Shown: positions 52,793 through 60,812 of the stretch, one piece after another
How the letters are laid out: each line of letters starts with the position of its first letter
Position numbering within the stretch: the first letter of the stretch is position 1
From: Verrucomicrobiota bacterium
GTDB taxonomy: Bacteria > Verrucomicrobiota > Kiritimatiellia > CAIVKH01
Direction: 5' to 3'
DNA: 64,000 bases
Assembly: GCA_024233345.1 (NCBI GenBank)
Contig: JACKPT010000014.1
Coordinates: 1-64,000, forward strand
Notes under the pieces: generated by a model
Database searches by the model: none
What the model saw: the letters and a program-made list of their open reading frames with translations, nothing else
Told to the model about the DNA's origin: nothing
Position numbers and translations under genes: made by a program

Positions 52793-53517
52793 TAGAAAAA
52801 GGAGCGGTCAACCACGATGACATCACCACTTTCAACCGTGACATCTTCAGCCGGATTGCGTTGGATTCTCCGCATATTATACGTGGAGGTCTCTCCGCTT
52901 CGGATGATCTTGACGCTTTTGGTATTGGCAAAGTCGGTGGGACCGCCGGCTGCGCTGATCGCCTGCATCAAGGTCAACCCCCGGGCGATGCCAAAGCGCC
53001 CCGGAGACCGAACCTCACCCTGGATGTAGTAACTCCGGGTCGGCATGACCACATTCACGGTCAGGTCCCTGTAGTAGCCGCCATCGATGTATAGCTGGCG
53101 AATGATGGTCTCCAACTCTGACGGCGTTCGACCCGCCGCCTTCACATCTCCCAGTAAGGGCAGGGTAATATTTCCGAACTCATCGATAAAGTCTTCGACC
53201 GTATCATCCCGGGGATAAATACCGCGAAGGTTCACCACAACGGGATCCCCCGAGCGCAATTCATAGGGAGTGGCATTTTCCACGGTCCGAATGCCCGCAG
53301 CCGCGCCGGGGTTTTGAATTTCCGGCAGGACAACTTCCGGTTCATCCATGGCCGCATCCGCCATGGCGGGGGCTGGCGACTCCAGATTGATGCGGGGGCT
53401 GATTAACAGGGAGTCGGGGTCATGGTGCTTCGATACACACCCCATCCCACTCGCGCACACCAGGATCAACCAGGCTTTTACCCCGCGACTCCACCGGCCT
53501 TGATTCATCGTATCCAT
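52792..53517 (-). CDS. Polysaccharide export protein (Wza-like)
   Basis: A 241-residue secreted lipoprotein-type export protein. The N-terminus (WLILVCASGMGC) is an imperfect lipobox. The poly-export domain begins YELRSGDPVVVNLRGIYP, and a SLBB-like part follows (SYYIQGEVRSPGRFGIARG with TLMQAISAAGGPTD). It would form the periplasm-to-outer-membrane channel with Wzc. ATG 53517 lies one base after the wzc stop; the longer frame overlaps wzc and encodes no recognisable sequence. It lacks a long C-terminal amphipathic helix typical of Wza, so the outer-membrane part may come from the barrel gene upstream. Confidence 0.88.
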   Translation of the reverse strand: MDTMNQGRWSRGVKAWLILVCASGMGCVSKHHDPDSLLISPRINLESPAPAMADAAMDEPEVVLPEIQNPGAAAGIRTVENATPYELRSGDPVVVNLRGIYPRDDTVEDFIDEFGNITLPLLGDVKAAGRTPSELETIIRQLYIDGGYYRDLTVNVVMPTRSYYIQGEVRSPGRFGIARGLTLMQAISAAGGPTDFANTKSVKIIRSGETSTYNMRRIQRNPAEDVTVESGDVIVVDRSFF

Positions 53518-53518
53518 G

Positions 53519-55654
53519 CTAAAATACTTCCTGCTTAGCGTCCTTGGTGGCCGGGGTTTCCGCCAATTCCGGAGCGGCGGTTTCATCTGAATAATACCCG
53601 TGACTATAGTGATAATAGTAATAGTAGTCATCCCGCATGATGTTGATATTATTCAGAACCACCCCGATCACGGTCGCTCCCACATTCTCCAGCAGGCGGC
53701 GGGCGCGCAAAGAAATGTTCCGGGGATACTTCCGGTACTGGACCACCAGCAAGACCCCGTCCATCAAGCTGGCGAGAATCGCGGCATCGCTGACGCCGAC
53801 AATCGGAGGCGAATCAAAAAATACCAGATCGTACGATTCGCGGGCTTTGTCAATCATGGTCTTGAGGCGGCGGCTATCGAGTAATCCCACGGCATTGCGG
53901 GGGATTTTACCGCTGGGTAAAAAGTGCAGGTTGGGCACCGAGGTGGCCTTGACCGCCTCTTCCAACTCCACCTCTTCCATCAGGACATTACTCAACCCAA
54001 ACTTATTGGTCATATTGACAAAGTGGTGCTGCACCGGGCGACGCAGGTCCGAGTCCACAACCAGAACCCGGTCCCCGAGCTGGGCACATACATACGCCAG
54101 ATTGAACAGGGTGGTTGACTTCCCTTCTCCAACGCCGCCACTGCCCACCGAATATACCCCCTTGCCATCCCGCTTGGAGGCAAAGAACATATTGGTCCGC
54201 AGCACCCGGTAAGCCTCAGCATGGGGACTCTCCGCGCCCTCTTCATACAGCGAGCGGATCTTTTGCGGAATCACTCCCAGTACGGGCAGCTCCAGGTACC
54301 GCTCCACGTCATCCACGGTCTTGACCGAGGTGTCGAGATACTCAATGAAGAAGGCCAGTGTAACTCCGGCACCAACCCCCAGAACAATACTGACGAGAAT
54401 ATTCAGCAGCAGGTTCGGTTTGGCCGGGCGCAGGGGAGCTTCAGCGGGGTCCACAACCTGAACCGGTGTTTTGGGAATCTCCAGCTTGATTCCTTCTTGC
54501 GCCACCCGGGCCCGCAGCGCGGTAAGAATCTCCTGCTGGACCAGCAGGTTGCGCTCCGCCCGCTGGAAGGGAAGATAGCGGGTTTCCTGCATCTCGATCC
54601 CTTCGGTCCGGATCCGCTCCAATTCCTCATCCAGGGCTTCATACCGGGTTTTGGCGACTTCAAAATCGGACCGGACCCCCGCCTTCAGACCCTCCAGTGC
54701 TTCGGCCAATTTCTGTTTGAGATCATCGATCGCCGCCCTCAGCCGCCGGATATCCGGATGGTTCTCGGCCAGATTTTCACCCAGCAGAGCCATCTGCTGT
54801 TCCGCATCAACCAGGTTCCGGCGCAGTGACATCAGAGACTGGTCATTCACAATATAGGCGGAGGCATTCAGCAACTCCTGGCCGGTTAACGCTTCCAACT
54901 GTTCCCAGCGAGCCTTCCGGGTCAGCATATCCACACGGGCCGCAACCCGGTCTGCCTCCATTCGCTGCAGCCGCACATTGTCGGCCTGCAGGCCGGGCGC
55001 GAGCATGGAAACCCCGAGGTCACGACGAAGGGTTTCCAATTCTTCCTCCGCCCGGTTGACCCGCTCCTGCTGCTTCATCAACTCCGAGTTGAGCGCGTCC
55101 ACCGCCCGGCGGATTTCTGTCCGCTTCACCGAAAGCCGGTGCTCCCGGTACACATTCGCCAGCTCATTGGCAATCAGGGCCGACTCCTGAGCGCCTTCGT
55201 CGCCCTCGCGCCACACCTGGATTTCAATCAGGCTGGTATCGCGAAACTGGCTGACATTGATGCTCCGGGCCAGCAACTTGCGCACATCCTCACGGCGAAT
55301 CATCCCACCATCATCGCCACCATATTTCTCGCTCCACTTTTGCTGGAGATTCAGGTTGTCGATGATCTGGTAGAGAATCGGCCGGGACTGGATAATTTCA
55401 AACTCGGTGCGGAGAAAAAACGGGTTGAACGAATTCCCCATGATCTGACGCTCAAACACATCCACATCCAGCGCGTCCTCCTGGACCGAGATCGTGGTTT
55501 GCGCCATATAGACGGGGGGGAGCAACAAAGTGTAGGCGGTTCCGGTCAGGACAATTAAAAGAATGACCGCAAGGACAATCTCTTTCCGCGAACGGATGAC
55601 TCGCCAATAATCGAGGAAGTGCAGGGAGGAATCGGGGGAAGTTTCGGTTGTCAT
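53519..55654 (-). CDS. Wzc-like chain-length determinant / BY-type tyrosine kinase
   Basis: A 711-residue inner-membrane co-polymerase and kinase. A Wzz domain (residues 10-110 with a first helix at about 27-50), long coiled-coil periplasmic segment (about 190-400, AEEELETLRRD), second helix near 430-450 and a kinase domain: Walker A GVGEGKSTTLFNLA (about 505-520), A' VLVVDSDLRRP and Walker B LVFFDSPPIVGVSD. The C-terminus carries a tyrosine cluster (YYYYYHYSHGYYSDE), the expected autophosphorylation tail. It controls polymer length and export with Wza. An upstream hairpin at 55668-55698 lies 13 bp before the ATG. Confidence 0.93.
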   Translation of the reverse strand: MTTETSPDSSLHFLDYWRVIRSRKEIVLAVILLIVLTGTAYTLLLPPVYMAQTTISVQEDALDVDVFERQIMGNSFNPFFLRTEFEIIQSRPILYQIIDNLNLQQKWSEKYGGDDGGMIRREDVRKLLARSINVSQFRDTSLIEIQVWREGDEGAQESALIANELANVYREHRLSVKRTEIRRAVDALNSELMKQQERVNRAEEELETLRRDLGVSMLAPGLQADNVRLQRMEADRVAARVDMLTRKARWEQLEALTGQELLNASAYIVNDQSLMSLRRNLVDAEQQMALLGENLAENHPDIRRLRAAIDDLKQKLAEALEGLKAGVRSDFEVAKTRYEALDEELERIRTEGIEMQETRYLPFQRAERNLLVQQEILTALRARVAQEGIKLEIPKTPVQVVDPAEAPLRPAKPNLLLNILVSIVLGVGAGVTLAFFIEYLDTSVKTVDDVERYLELPVLGVIPQKIRSLYEEGAESPHAEAYRVLRTNMFFASKRDGKGVYSVGSGGVGEGKSTTLFNLAYVCAQLGDRVLVVDSDLRRPVQHHFVNMTNKFGLSNVLMEEVELEEAVKATSVPNLHFLPSGKIPRNAVGLLDSRRLKTMIDKARESYDLVFFDSPPIVGVSDAAILASLMDGVLLVVQYRKYPRNISLRARRLLENVGATVIGVVLNNINIMRDDYYYYYHYSHGYYSDETAAPELAETPATKDAKQEVF

Positions 55655-55667
55655 GCGCGTCTAAAAG

Positions 55668-55698
55668 CGCATCCAGAGCCATTGTGGCTCTGGATGCG
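55668..55698 (-). terminator. Strong hairpin between the barrel gene and wzc (attenuator or internal terminator)
   Basis: CGCATCCAGAGCCA (55668-55681) pairs perfectly with TGGCTCTGGATGCG (55685-55698), a 14-bp stem with a three-base loop. On the transcribed minus strand it is followed by CTTTTAG, a short U-run, and then the wzc start codon 13 bp later. It fits a partial intrinsic terminator that would lower wzc, wza and ligase expression relative to the barrel gene, or a structure that affects wzc translation. Confidence 0.6.
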
Positions 55699-55764
55699 GA
55701 AATCCTTTCTACTCGTGGAACTCCAATCAGCGCCGCCCCCGGAAATTGGGGGCCGGGGATCTGA

Positions 55765-56946
55765 TTAGAGGTTGGTCCGCCATCCGATCGAAACACGATT
55801 CCGGTCAAATTCCTCCCGGAAATCGGAACTCAGATCAAGGTACTGGTACCCCAGCTCAATCCAGTTGCTGCGATTGATCATGTAGGCCAACCGGGCACTC
55901 GCCTGCAGAATTTCTTCCTCACCATCACTGGCGGTTTGGTCCAGCGACTGATTTCCGCTGTACTCGCTGAGCTGGTAGCTGCCGGTCACATACAAGGCAA
56001 CCCGCGCGGTGATGTCATGGGCCACGGAAAGGCTGGCCAGTGTCCGGTCCTGACTGGTGAACGGATACACATCCGCCTCAAACATGGAATAGCCGATGCC
56101 GGCGGAAATCCGGGTCGCCTTGGAAGCCACCATGGTCAACTTGGCATCGAAATAAGGAGAGCTTTCATCCGAAATTTCATCGGCATCAAACGACTTGTTC
56201 TGGTAACCGGCCCGGAGGGAGCCCAGCAACGTCGGGCTGAAGGTTTGTTCAAGGTTCAATCCCACATACTGACTGGAGGAGTCACGATCCAGATCGCCAG
56301 TATTGTCATAACTGGTCTGTTCATATCGGTACTCACCGCTGAGGGTGGTTTCCGGCTTGATCCGCATCCCCCCGGATACGCCGGCGGACCAGATGTCGTA
56401 ATTATCCGTTTCCGCGAGTTCCGCGCGATCATACTCGAGGATCTTATAACGCCCCCCGATACGGCCGAAGACATTGCGGGTAAAGCTGTGCTCGGCATTC
56501 AAATCGGTGGTGTTCATGGTGTAGTCATCGTTGGCACGAATCTGGGCACCGTTTTCAATCAATTCCGGCTGCTCGGCGATCCGGAACGTATTCTTGAATC
56601 CCATGCGCGTGTTCGGGGTGAATCGGTGGTTCAACACCAAATCCAGATCGTGATGCAGGTCGGTGTCATCCGGGTCGCGATCCGTCCAATAGGTGAAGGA
56701 AGGACGATACCGTATCCCGATGAACGATTGCTGGAGCTGAATGTTTCCGTGAAACTCGACTTCTTCAATCAGCTTGAAGCTATCGCTGGCATCCTGTGCG
56801 CTCTCGTAAATGTTGTCGTCATATTCGACGCGAACACGGTTGCGAACTTCCCACCAGTTTTGCCCGCCCTCGGCCGCGAGGGTTGAAACAACAGGAAGTG
56901 CGAGGGATGTGACAAACAGCCAGGTCAATACGTTTTTATTTTTCAT
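55765..56946 (-). CDS. Outer-membrane beta-barrel protein of the EPS export operon
   Basis: A 393-residue exported protein with a signal peptide ending STLAA and a series of alternating amphipathic strands (for example VRNRVRVEYDDNIYES and RISAGIGYSMFEADVY) ending RNRVSIGWRTNL, a terminal strand typical of outer-membrane barrels. It resembles the barrel proteins encoded beside wzc/wza in exosortase-type EPS clusters. I prefer ATG 56946 (MKNKNVLTW) because GGAGG lies about 10 bp ahead; the ATG at 56955 is too close to it. It probably forms part of the outer-membrane exit for the polymer. Confidence 0.85.
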   Translation of the reverse strand: MKNKNVLTWLFVTSLALPVVSTLAAEGGQNWWEVRNRVRVEYDDNIYESAQDASDSFKLIEEVEFHGNIQLQQSFIGIRYRPSFTYWTDRDPDDTDLHHDLDLVLNHRFTPNTRMGFKNTFRIAEQPELIENGAQIRANDDYTMNTTDLNAEHSFTRNVFGRIGGRYKILEYDRAELAETDNYDIWSAGVSGGMRIKPETTLSGEYRYEQTSYDNTGDLDRDSSSQYVGLNLEQTFSPTLLGSLRAGYQNKSFDADEISDESSPYFDAKLTMVASKATRISAGIGYSMFEADVYPFTSQDRTLASLSVAHDITARVALYVTGSYQLSEYSGNQSLDQTASDGEEEILQASARLAYMINRSNWIELGYQYLDLSSDFREEFDRNRVSIGWRTNL

Positions 56947-56974
56947 GCGAAGCATTCCTCCAGGATCTAGATCA

Positions 56975-57625
56975 TCAGTTGGGGGTCATCGGAGGGCGTG
57001 AAGAAGGCCGCCGGGCCGCCGGAGGCGCAGCCACTACGACTTCCACAATTTCCTCGATAACCTCACGGGTCAAGGGTTGACGAATCGGAAGCAGGTCCGT
57101 ACCAAATTGCTGATCACCGGTCGGACGGATATAGCTGGACTTGCTCAGAGGGTCGGTGCTGACTTCCACGGCAGCATTCGCCAAGGGCTGGGCCAGGGGT
57201 TCGACCTGCAGCAGGGCATCGGTAATCGTGCCGAATTCAATGCCAATGCCGGCCAGGAAGTCAACCCAGGCCGCGTCATCATCGGGATTCTCGACTTCAT
57301 CTTCCCGGCCCATGCTTTGCACCAGCACGCGGGCCAGGGTGGCCATGTTCACCGGGTTCTCGGAGTTCCATCCATCCCGGGGCGCAACACCGTTGGCGAC
57401 TAAAATGGCATAGACCTGGGCTTCCGTCGGGTTCGCGGGAAGCATCGGGGAAAGACCAAGCACTTCAACAAGAATCAGCGCCAGTTCGCCTTCATACATG
57501 ACTTGTTCAGACGACGCCTCGCTACCTGCCTCCTCAACCGCTTCATCCTGTGCAAATACCACAGACGCGGGAAGGGCCAGGACCAAAGCCAACAAACCGC
57601 AAAGTGCGGATAAACGTGCTGTCAT
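56975..57625 (-). CDS. Secreted protein of unknown function, first gene of the EPS export operon
   Basis: A 216-residue exported protein; the signal peptide ends SVVFA and GGAGGA sits 6 bp before the ATG. The mature part is acidic at the start (QDEAVEEAGSEASSE), then has two helical stretches (GELALILVEVLGLSPMLP, NMATLARVLVQSMGRED) and a Pro/Ala/Arg-rich tail (AAPPAARRPSSRPPMTPN). No family is recognisable. Its position, 28 bp upstream of the barrel gene and downstream of the only clear promoter, suggests a periplasmic accessory to export. Confidence 0.75.
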   Translation of the reverse strand: MTARLSALCGLLALVLALPASVVFAQDEAVEEAGSEASSEQVMYEGELALILVEVLGLSPMLPANPTEAQVYAILVANGVAPRDGWNSENPVNMATLARVLVQSMGREDEVENPDDDAAWVDFLAGIGIEFGTITDALLQVEPLAQPLANAAVEVSTDPLSKSSYIRPTGDQQFGTDLLPIRQPLTREVIEEIVEVVVAAPPAARRPSSRPPMTPN

Positions 57626-57649
57626 AGAATTTCCTCCGAATTGGAACCA

Positions 57650-57665
57650 TGCTGACGAGTCAGCA
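57650..57665. promoter_or_regulatory. Palindrome TGCTGAC-GA-GTCAGCA in the leader of the export operon
   Basis: A perfect 7-2-7 inverted repeat between the candidate promoter and the first start codon of the leftward operon, about 25 bp from the start codon and downstream of the expected transcription start. It could be an operator or a leader hairpin. Confidence 0.45.
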
Positions 57666-57688
57666 AATTGTCATTTGTGCTGTAACGG

Positions 57689-57718
57689 AAACTACAGAGG
57701 AGGGCATCCTTGTGTCAA
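57689..57718 (-). promoter_or_regulatory. Sigma-70-type promoter of the EPS export operon
   Basis: Read leftward, TTGACA (57718-57713) matches the -35 consensus exactly and TAGTTT (57694-57689) is a fair -10 box, with an 18-bp spacer. The start codon of the first gene is 64 bp beyond. The 244-bp gap it lies in is shared with divergent rnhC. Confidence 0.6.
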
Positions 57719-57869
57719 TACCCAAACCCGTGGTTTCCTAACCCATGGGGGTAACCTACTCCAGGACACCGGATAACACCAAGGAAAAAAAGCGCGGGAA
57801 ACCAATCTTTTTCCCGATAATTGCCGCCTCCGGGATTGATCTTTAAAGCGATTCAACGATAATGCCCGC

Positions 57870-58832
57870 ATGTCGCCTCCATCCTCATTTACCTACACCT
57901 TGACCCCACTCCAGCAGGAGTCCCTGATCCGGACGATTGAGGGTGGCCCGCTGCAAACCAGGGCGGTCCCCCACACACGCATTGCCGCGCAGGGCCCACA
58001 ACTGAGTATCGCCCTCTACACCAGTGGAAAATGCGTTATCCAGGGCAAGGGGGCGAGGGAGTGGATTACCTTTACCTTCGAGCCGCTGGTTCTGGGGGAG
58101 GCCCGTCTGGGTTATGAAGACCAGCACCACCCTGAATGGTTTGAATCCCATATGGGCATCGATGAAAGCGGCAAGGGGGATTTTTTTGGGCCTTTGGTGA
58201 TTTCGGCAGTACACGTGACCGCTGCGGATGTGCAGGTGCTGCAGGACGCGGGGGTGCGGGACAGCAAGCGGATTTCCAGTGACCGCCTGATCCGGGAAGC
58301 CGCCAAGGCCATCCGCAAGCAGGTGGGATCCCGGTTAACCGTGGTGGAGATCGGCCCGGAAGCCTACAACCGATTGTACGAAAAATTTGGCAACGTTAAC
58401 CGGTTGCTCGCATGGGGGCATGCCAGGGCAATCGAAAATATCCTCGATCTGGTTCCGGATTGCCCGCGCGCGGTCGCCGATCAGTTCGGCCCCAAGCATC
58501 GCATTGAATCCGCACTGCTTCACAAAGGGCGAACGATTCACCTGCACCAGCAACCCCGGGCCGAATCGGATCCCGCGGTCGCGGCAGCGTCCATTCTGGC
58601 GCGGGAGCGCTTTATCGGAAAACTCGAAGCCATGTCGGAGAAAGCGGGATGCCCGCTCCCCAAAGGTGCCTCCAGCCTGGTCAAGGATGCTGCGGTGGCC
58701 CTGATCAAAAAGCACGGCCCGGAGGCACTTCATGCCTACGCCAAGGTTCACTTCAAAACCTATGGAGAGGTCTTGCGCATGGCGGGGGTTCCGACACCCG
58801 GGCACTCGGAACACGGTGGAGACCCATCGTGA
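57870..58832 (+). CDS. rnhC: Ribonuclease HIII
   Basis: A 320-residue RNase H type 2 enzyme that cuts RNA in RNA-DNA hybrids. The N-terminal TBP-like domain is followed by the catalytic core beginning GIDESGKGDFFGPLV, with D98 and E99. Later motifs VRDSKRISS, ADQFGPK and ESDPAVAAASILAR carry the remaining acidic residues. GIDESGKGD with the long N-terminal domain separates HIII from HII. It overlaps the next gene by 4 bp (GTGA). Confidence 0.94.
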   Translation: MSPPSSFTYTLTPLQQESLIRTIEGGPLQTRAVPHTRIAAQGPQLSIALYTSGKCVIQGKGAREWITFTFEPLVLGEARLGYEDQHHPEWFESHMGIDESGKGDFFGPLVISAVHVTAADVQVLQDAGVRDSKRISSDRLIREAAKAIRKQVGSRLTVVEIGPEAYNRLYEKFGNVNRLLAWGHARAIENILDLVPDCPRAVADQFGPKHRIESALLHKGRTIHLHQQPRAESDPAVAAASILARERFIGKLEAMSEKAGCPLPKGASSLVKDAAVALIKKHGPEALHAYAKVHFKTYGEVLRMAGVPTPGHSEHGGDPS

Positions 58833-59698
58833 AATTGGTGCGATTTGGCCAACCCGGCCGTGAGCGGCCCGGGGTGTTTCTCGACCAGGCCCCGGAACTC
58901 GATGGGCAGCCCGGCATCCTCGATGTCCGGGCCATGGCATTTGATCTGTGCGATTATGATCGCTTCTTCTTCGAGCACCATGGCCTGGACCGGGTTCGGG
59001 CCCTGCTGGCCGAATCACGTCGGAATATTTTGCCTGCCTCCCGCGTTCGTCTCGGAGCACCGGTGGCGCCTCCGGGTCAATTAATTTGCGCCGGCAAGAA
59101 CTATGCAGACCATGCCAGGGAGTTTGACACGGAAATCCCGACCCGGCCCATCCTGTTCGGCAAGGCAGTCGGGTCCATCCTCGGCCCCGCCGACCCCATC
59201 CCCCTTCCCGCCCATATCACCCGGGCGGATTATGAAGCCGAACTGGCCGTGGTAATCGGAACGACCTGCCGCGAGGTGAAAGAAGAGCATGCCCTCGCGG
59301 TGATTGCCGGCTATACCCTGATCAATGATATCACAGACCGGGAAGAGCAGCGGGCAACCAGCCAGTGGTATTTGGGCAAAAGCCCGGACGGATTTTGTCC
59401 CATGGGGCCTTGTCTCTGTACCCCCGACATCTGTCCCGCCCCCGATCAGTTCCAGCTGCGCCTGACCCTGAATGGGGAGATCCTCCAACAGGGCCAGACC
59501 CAGGACATGATTTTTTCCATCGCGACCCTGATCGCCTTCATCACGCGCTCGATGACCCTGTACGCCGGGGATGTACTCGCGACCGGAACACCCTCCGGCG
59601 TAGGATTTGCCCGGACACCGCCGGTCTTTCTCAAGCGGGGCGACCGGGTGGAAGTAGACTGCTCCCCCATCGGGCAACTCAGCAATCCGGTCGGGTAA
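58829..59698 (+). CDS. Fumarylacetoacetate hydrolase (FAH) family protein
   Basis: A 289-residue metal-dependent hydrolase/isomerase-type enzyme. PPGQLICAGKNYADHAREF starts the FAH domain; YEAELAVVIG holds metal-binding glutamates, YTLINDITDREEQ and GKSPDGFCPMGP the active-site region, and LATGTPSGVGFAR the end motif. Likely acts on a 2-keto acid or acylpyruvate; the exact substrate is unknown. I chose GTG 58829 because it overlaps the rnhC stop as GTGA; upstream codons lie inside rnhC. Confidence 0.9.
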   Translation: MKLVRFGQPGRERPGVFLDQAPELDGQPGILDVRAMAFDLCDYDRFFFEHHGLDRVRALLAESRRNILPASRVRLGAPVAPPGQLICAGKNYADHAREFDTEIPTRPILFGKAVGSILGPADPIPLPAHITRADYEAELAVVIGTTCREVKEEHALAVIAGYTLINDITDREEQRATSQWYLGKSPDGFCPMGPCLCTPDICPAPDQFQLRLTLNGEILQQGQTQDMIFSIATLIAFITRSMTLYAGDVLATGTPSGVGFARTPPVFLKRGDRVEVDCSPIGQLSNPVG

Positions 59699-59701
59699 AA
59701 A

Positions 59702-59730
59702 AAACAGGAAGCACTGTGTGCTTCCTGTTT
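59702..59730. terminator. Bidirectional intrinsic terminator between FAH gene and HU
   Basis: AAACAGGAAGCAC (59702-59714) pairs perfectly with GTGCTTCCTGTTT (59718-59730) around TGT. On the minus strand the stem is followed by an uninterrupted run of eight U (A-run at 59697-59704), a textbook terminator for the HU gene. On the plus strand the trailing T-run is short, so it is weaker for the FAH gene. Confidence 0.8.
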
Positions 59731-59773
59731 CTTGACCGGAAACTCGTTCCGGTCAGTCGTCCCTGATGCGGTA

Positions 59774-60061
59774 TTACTTCGCGAGGATCGCGTCCTTCGC
59801 GGCCTTGGCCACGCGGAACTTCAACACCTTCTTCGCGGGAATCTTGATGGTTTCTCCCGTGGCAGGATTCCGGCCCATGCGAGCCTTGCGCTGCACCAGA
59901 ACGAGCTTACCGAATCCGGGAAGCGTGAATCCGTTCTTGGCTTCTTTGTAGGCCAATGCGGCCAGGGAATCGAACAATTCGCTGATCTGCTTCTTGGTCA
60001 ATCCGTTCTGTTCCGCAAGCTTTGCGGTGATTTGTGATTTCGTCATCGCTTTACTCGGCAT
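59774..60061 (-). CDS. HU family DNA-binding protein
   Basis: A 95-residue histone-like protein that bends and compacts DNA as a dimer. MTKSQITAKLAEQNGLTKKQ begins the helical dimerisation region, LPGFGKLVLVQRKARMGRNP carries the GFG turn and the DNA-binding arm, and KVLKFRVAKAAKDAI ends the fold. GGAGG lies 7 bp before the ATG at 60061. Length is normal for HU. A monocistronic unit with its own terminator and an upstream palindrome at 60102-60118. Confidence 0.95.
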   Translation of the reverse strand: MPSKAMTKSQITAKLAEQNGLTKKQISELFDSLAALAYKEAKNGFTLPGFGKLVLVQRKARMGRNPATGETIKIPAKKVLKFRVAKAAKDAILAK

Positions 60062-60101
60062 ATGTTGCCTCCTTCTCTACTTGGTCGTTGCCTTGTTGCT
60101 G

Positions 60102-60118
60102 TAACGCATCGTGCGTTA
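60102..60118. promoter_or_regulatory. Palindrome TAACGCA-TCG-TGCGTTA upstream of the HU gene
   Basis: A perfect 7-3-7 inverted repeat about 41 bp before the HU start codon, in the promoter gap. It is a plausible operator, but no regulator or second copy is evident. Confidence 0.42.
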
Positions 60119-60186
60119 AATCATCTGTGATTGTGCGACGACTTCGCCTTAAAACAAGTGTTTTTTAACGTCAGACAAAGAAAAGT

Positions 60187-60744
60187 TTAACCCGATTTTG
60201 GGCACACCATGGCCCCAGCCAGGGCATGGGCCTTCTCTGGATGATCCAGTCGGCGGACCAGTTCGAGTGCAAAGGCAAACGAAGTTCCGGGACCACGACT
60301 CGTAACCAACCGGCCGGAGACCACGACATCGTCTTCCACATACTCGGCAACTTCACGCAGTTCATTTGCAACCGAGGGATGGCTGGTGATGGTTTGGCCG
60401 TCCAGAATACCTGCGGCCTTGAGGATCAATGGCGCTGCACATACCGCAGCCAGCCACTGCTGATTTTGCCACCGCAAACGGCACTGCGCCAAAACCCGCT
60501 CATCCTTCATCAGGCGCTCGGTTCCCCCGGCCCCACCGGGCAGGACGAGAAGATCCACCGCCTGCCAATCCACCTCATCCCAGGATAGATCCGGCACCAG
60601 GCGAATGCCACGGGACGCGGTTACCAGCGATGACGGCTCCAGGGAAACCACATCCACCTTCCAGCCAGCGCGGCGCAAAACATCCGCGACAATGACCGCT
60701 TCCATCTCTTCGGTGCCGTCGGCGATAGGTAGGATCGTGTACAT
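60187..60744 (-). CDS. DJ-1/PfpI family protein (YajL-like)
   Basis: A 185-residue DJ-1 superfamily protein. TILPIADGTEEMEAVIVADVLRR gives the conserved early Glu, LLVLPGGAGGTERL the loop, and AAVCAAPLIL the reactive Cys102 in the nucleophile elbow. Members act as deglycase/glyoxalase-like or stress proteins. I chose ATG 60744 because the family starts there; the open frame upstream is the translated heptamer repeat at 60752-60807, not coding. Confidence 0.9.
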   Translation of the reverse strand: MYTILPIADGTEEMEAVIVADVLRRAGWKVDVVSLEPSSLVTASRGIRLVPDLSWDEVDWQAVDLLVLPGGAGGTERLMKDERVLAQCRLRWQNQQWLAAVCAAPLILKAAGILDGQTITSHPSVANELREVAEYVEDDVVVSGRLVTSRGPGTSFAFALELVRRLDHPEKAHALAGAMVCPKSG

Positions 60745-60751
60745 GACCAGG

Positions 60752-60807
60752 GTTTCAGGTTTTGGATTTCGGGTTTCGGGTTTCAGGACACCTGACACCT
60801 GAGACCT
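60752..60807. repeat. Eight-unit heptamer tandem repeat
   Basis: Five units of the form GTTTC(A/G)G (60752-60786, variants GTTTTGG and ATTTCGG) are followed directly by three units of GA(C/G)ACCT (60787-60807), all in exact 7-bp register, 56 bp in total. The array fills the gap between the stop of the TPR membrane protein and the DJ-1 start. Two different heptamers in one continuous register suggest slippage or a dispersed intergenic repeat. Confidence 0.8.
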
Positions 60808-60812
60808 TCCCC

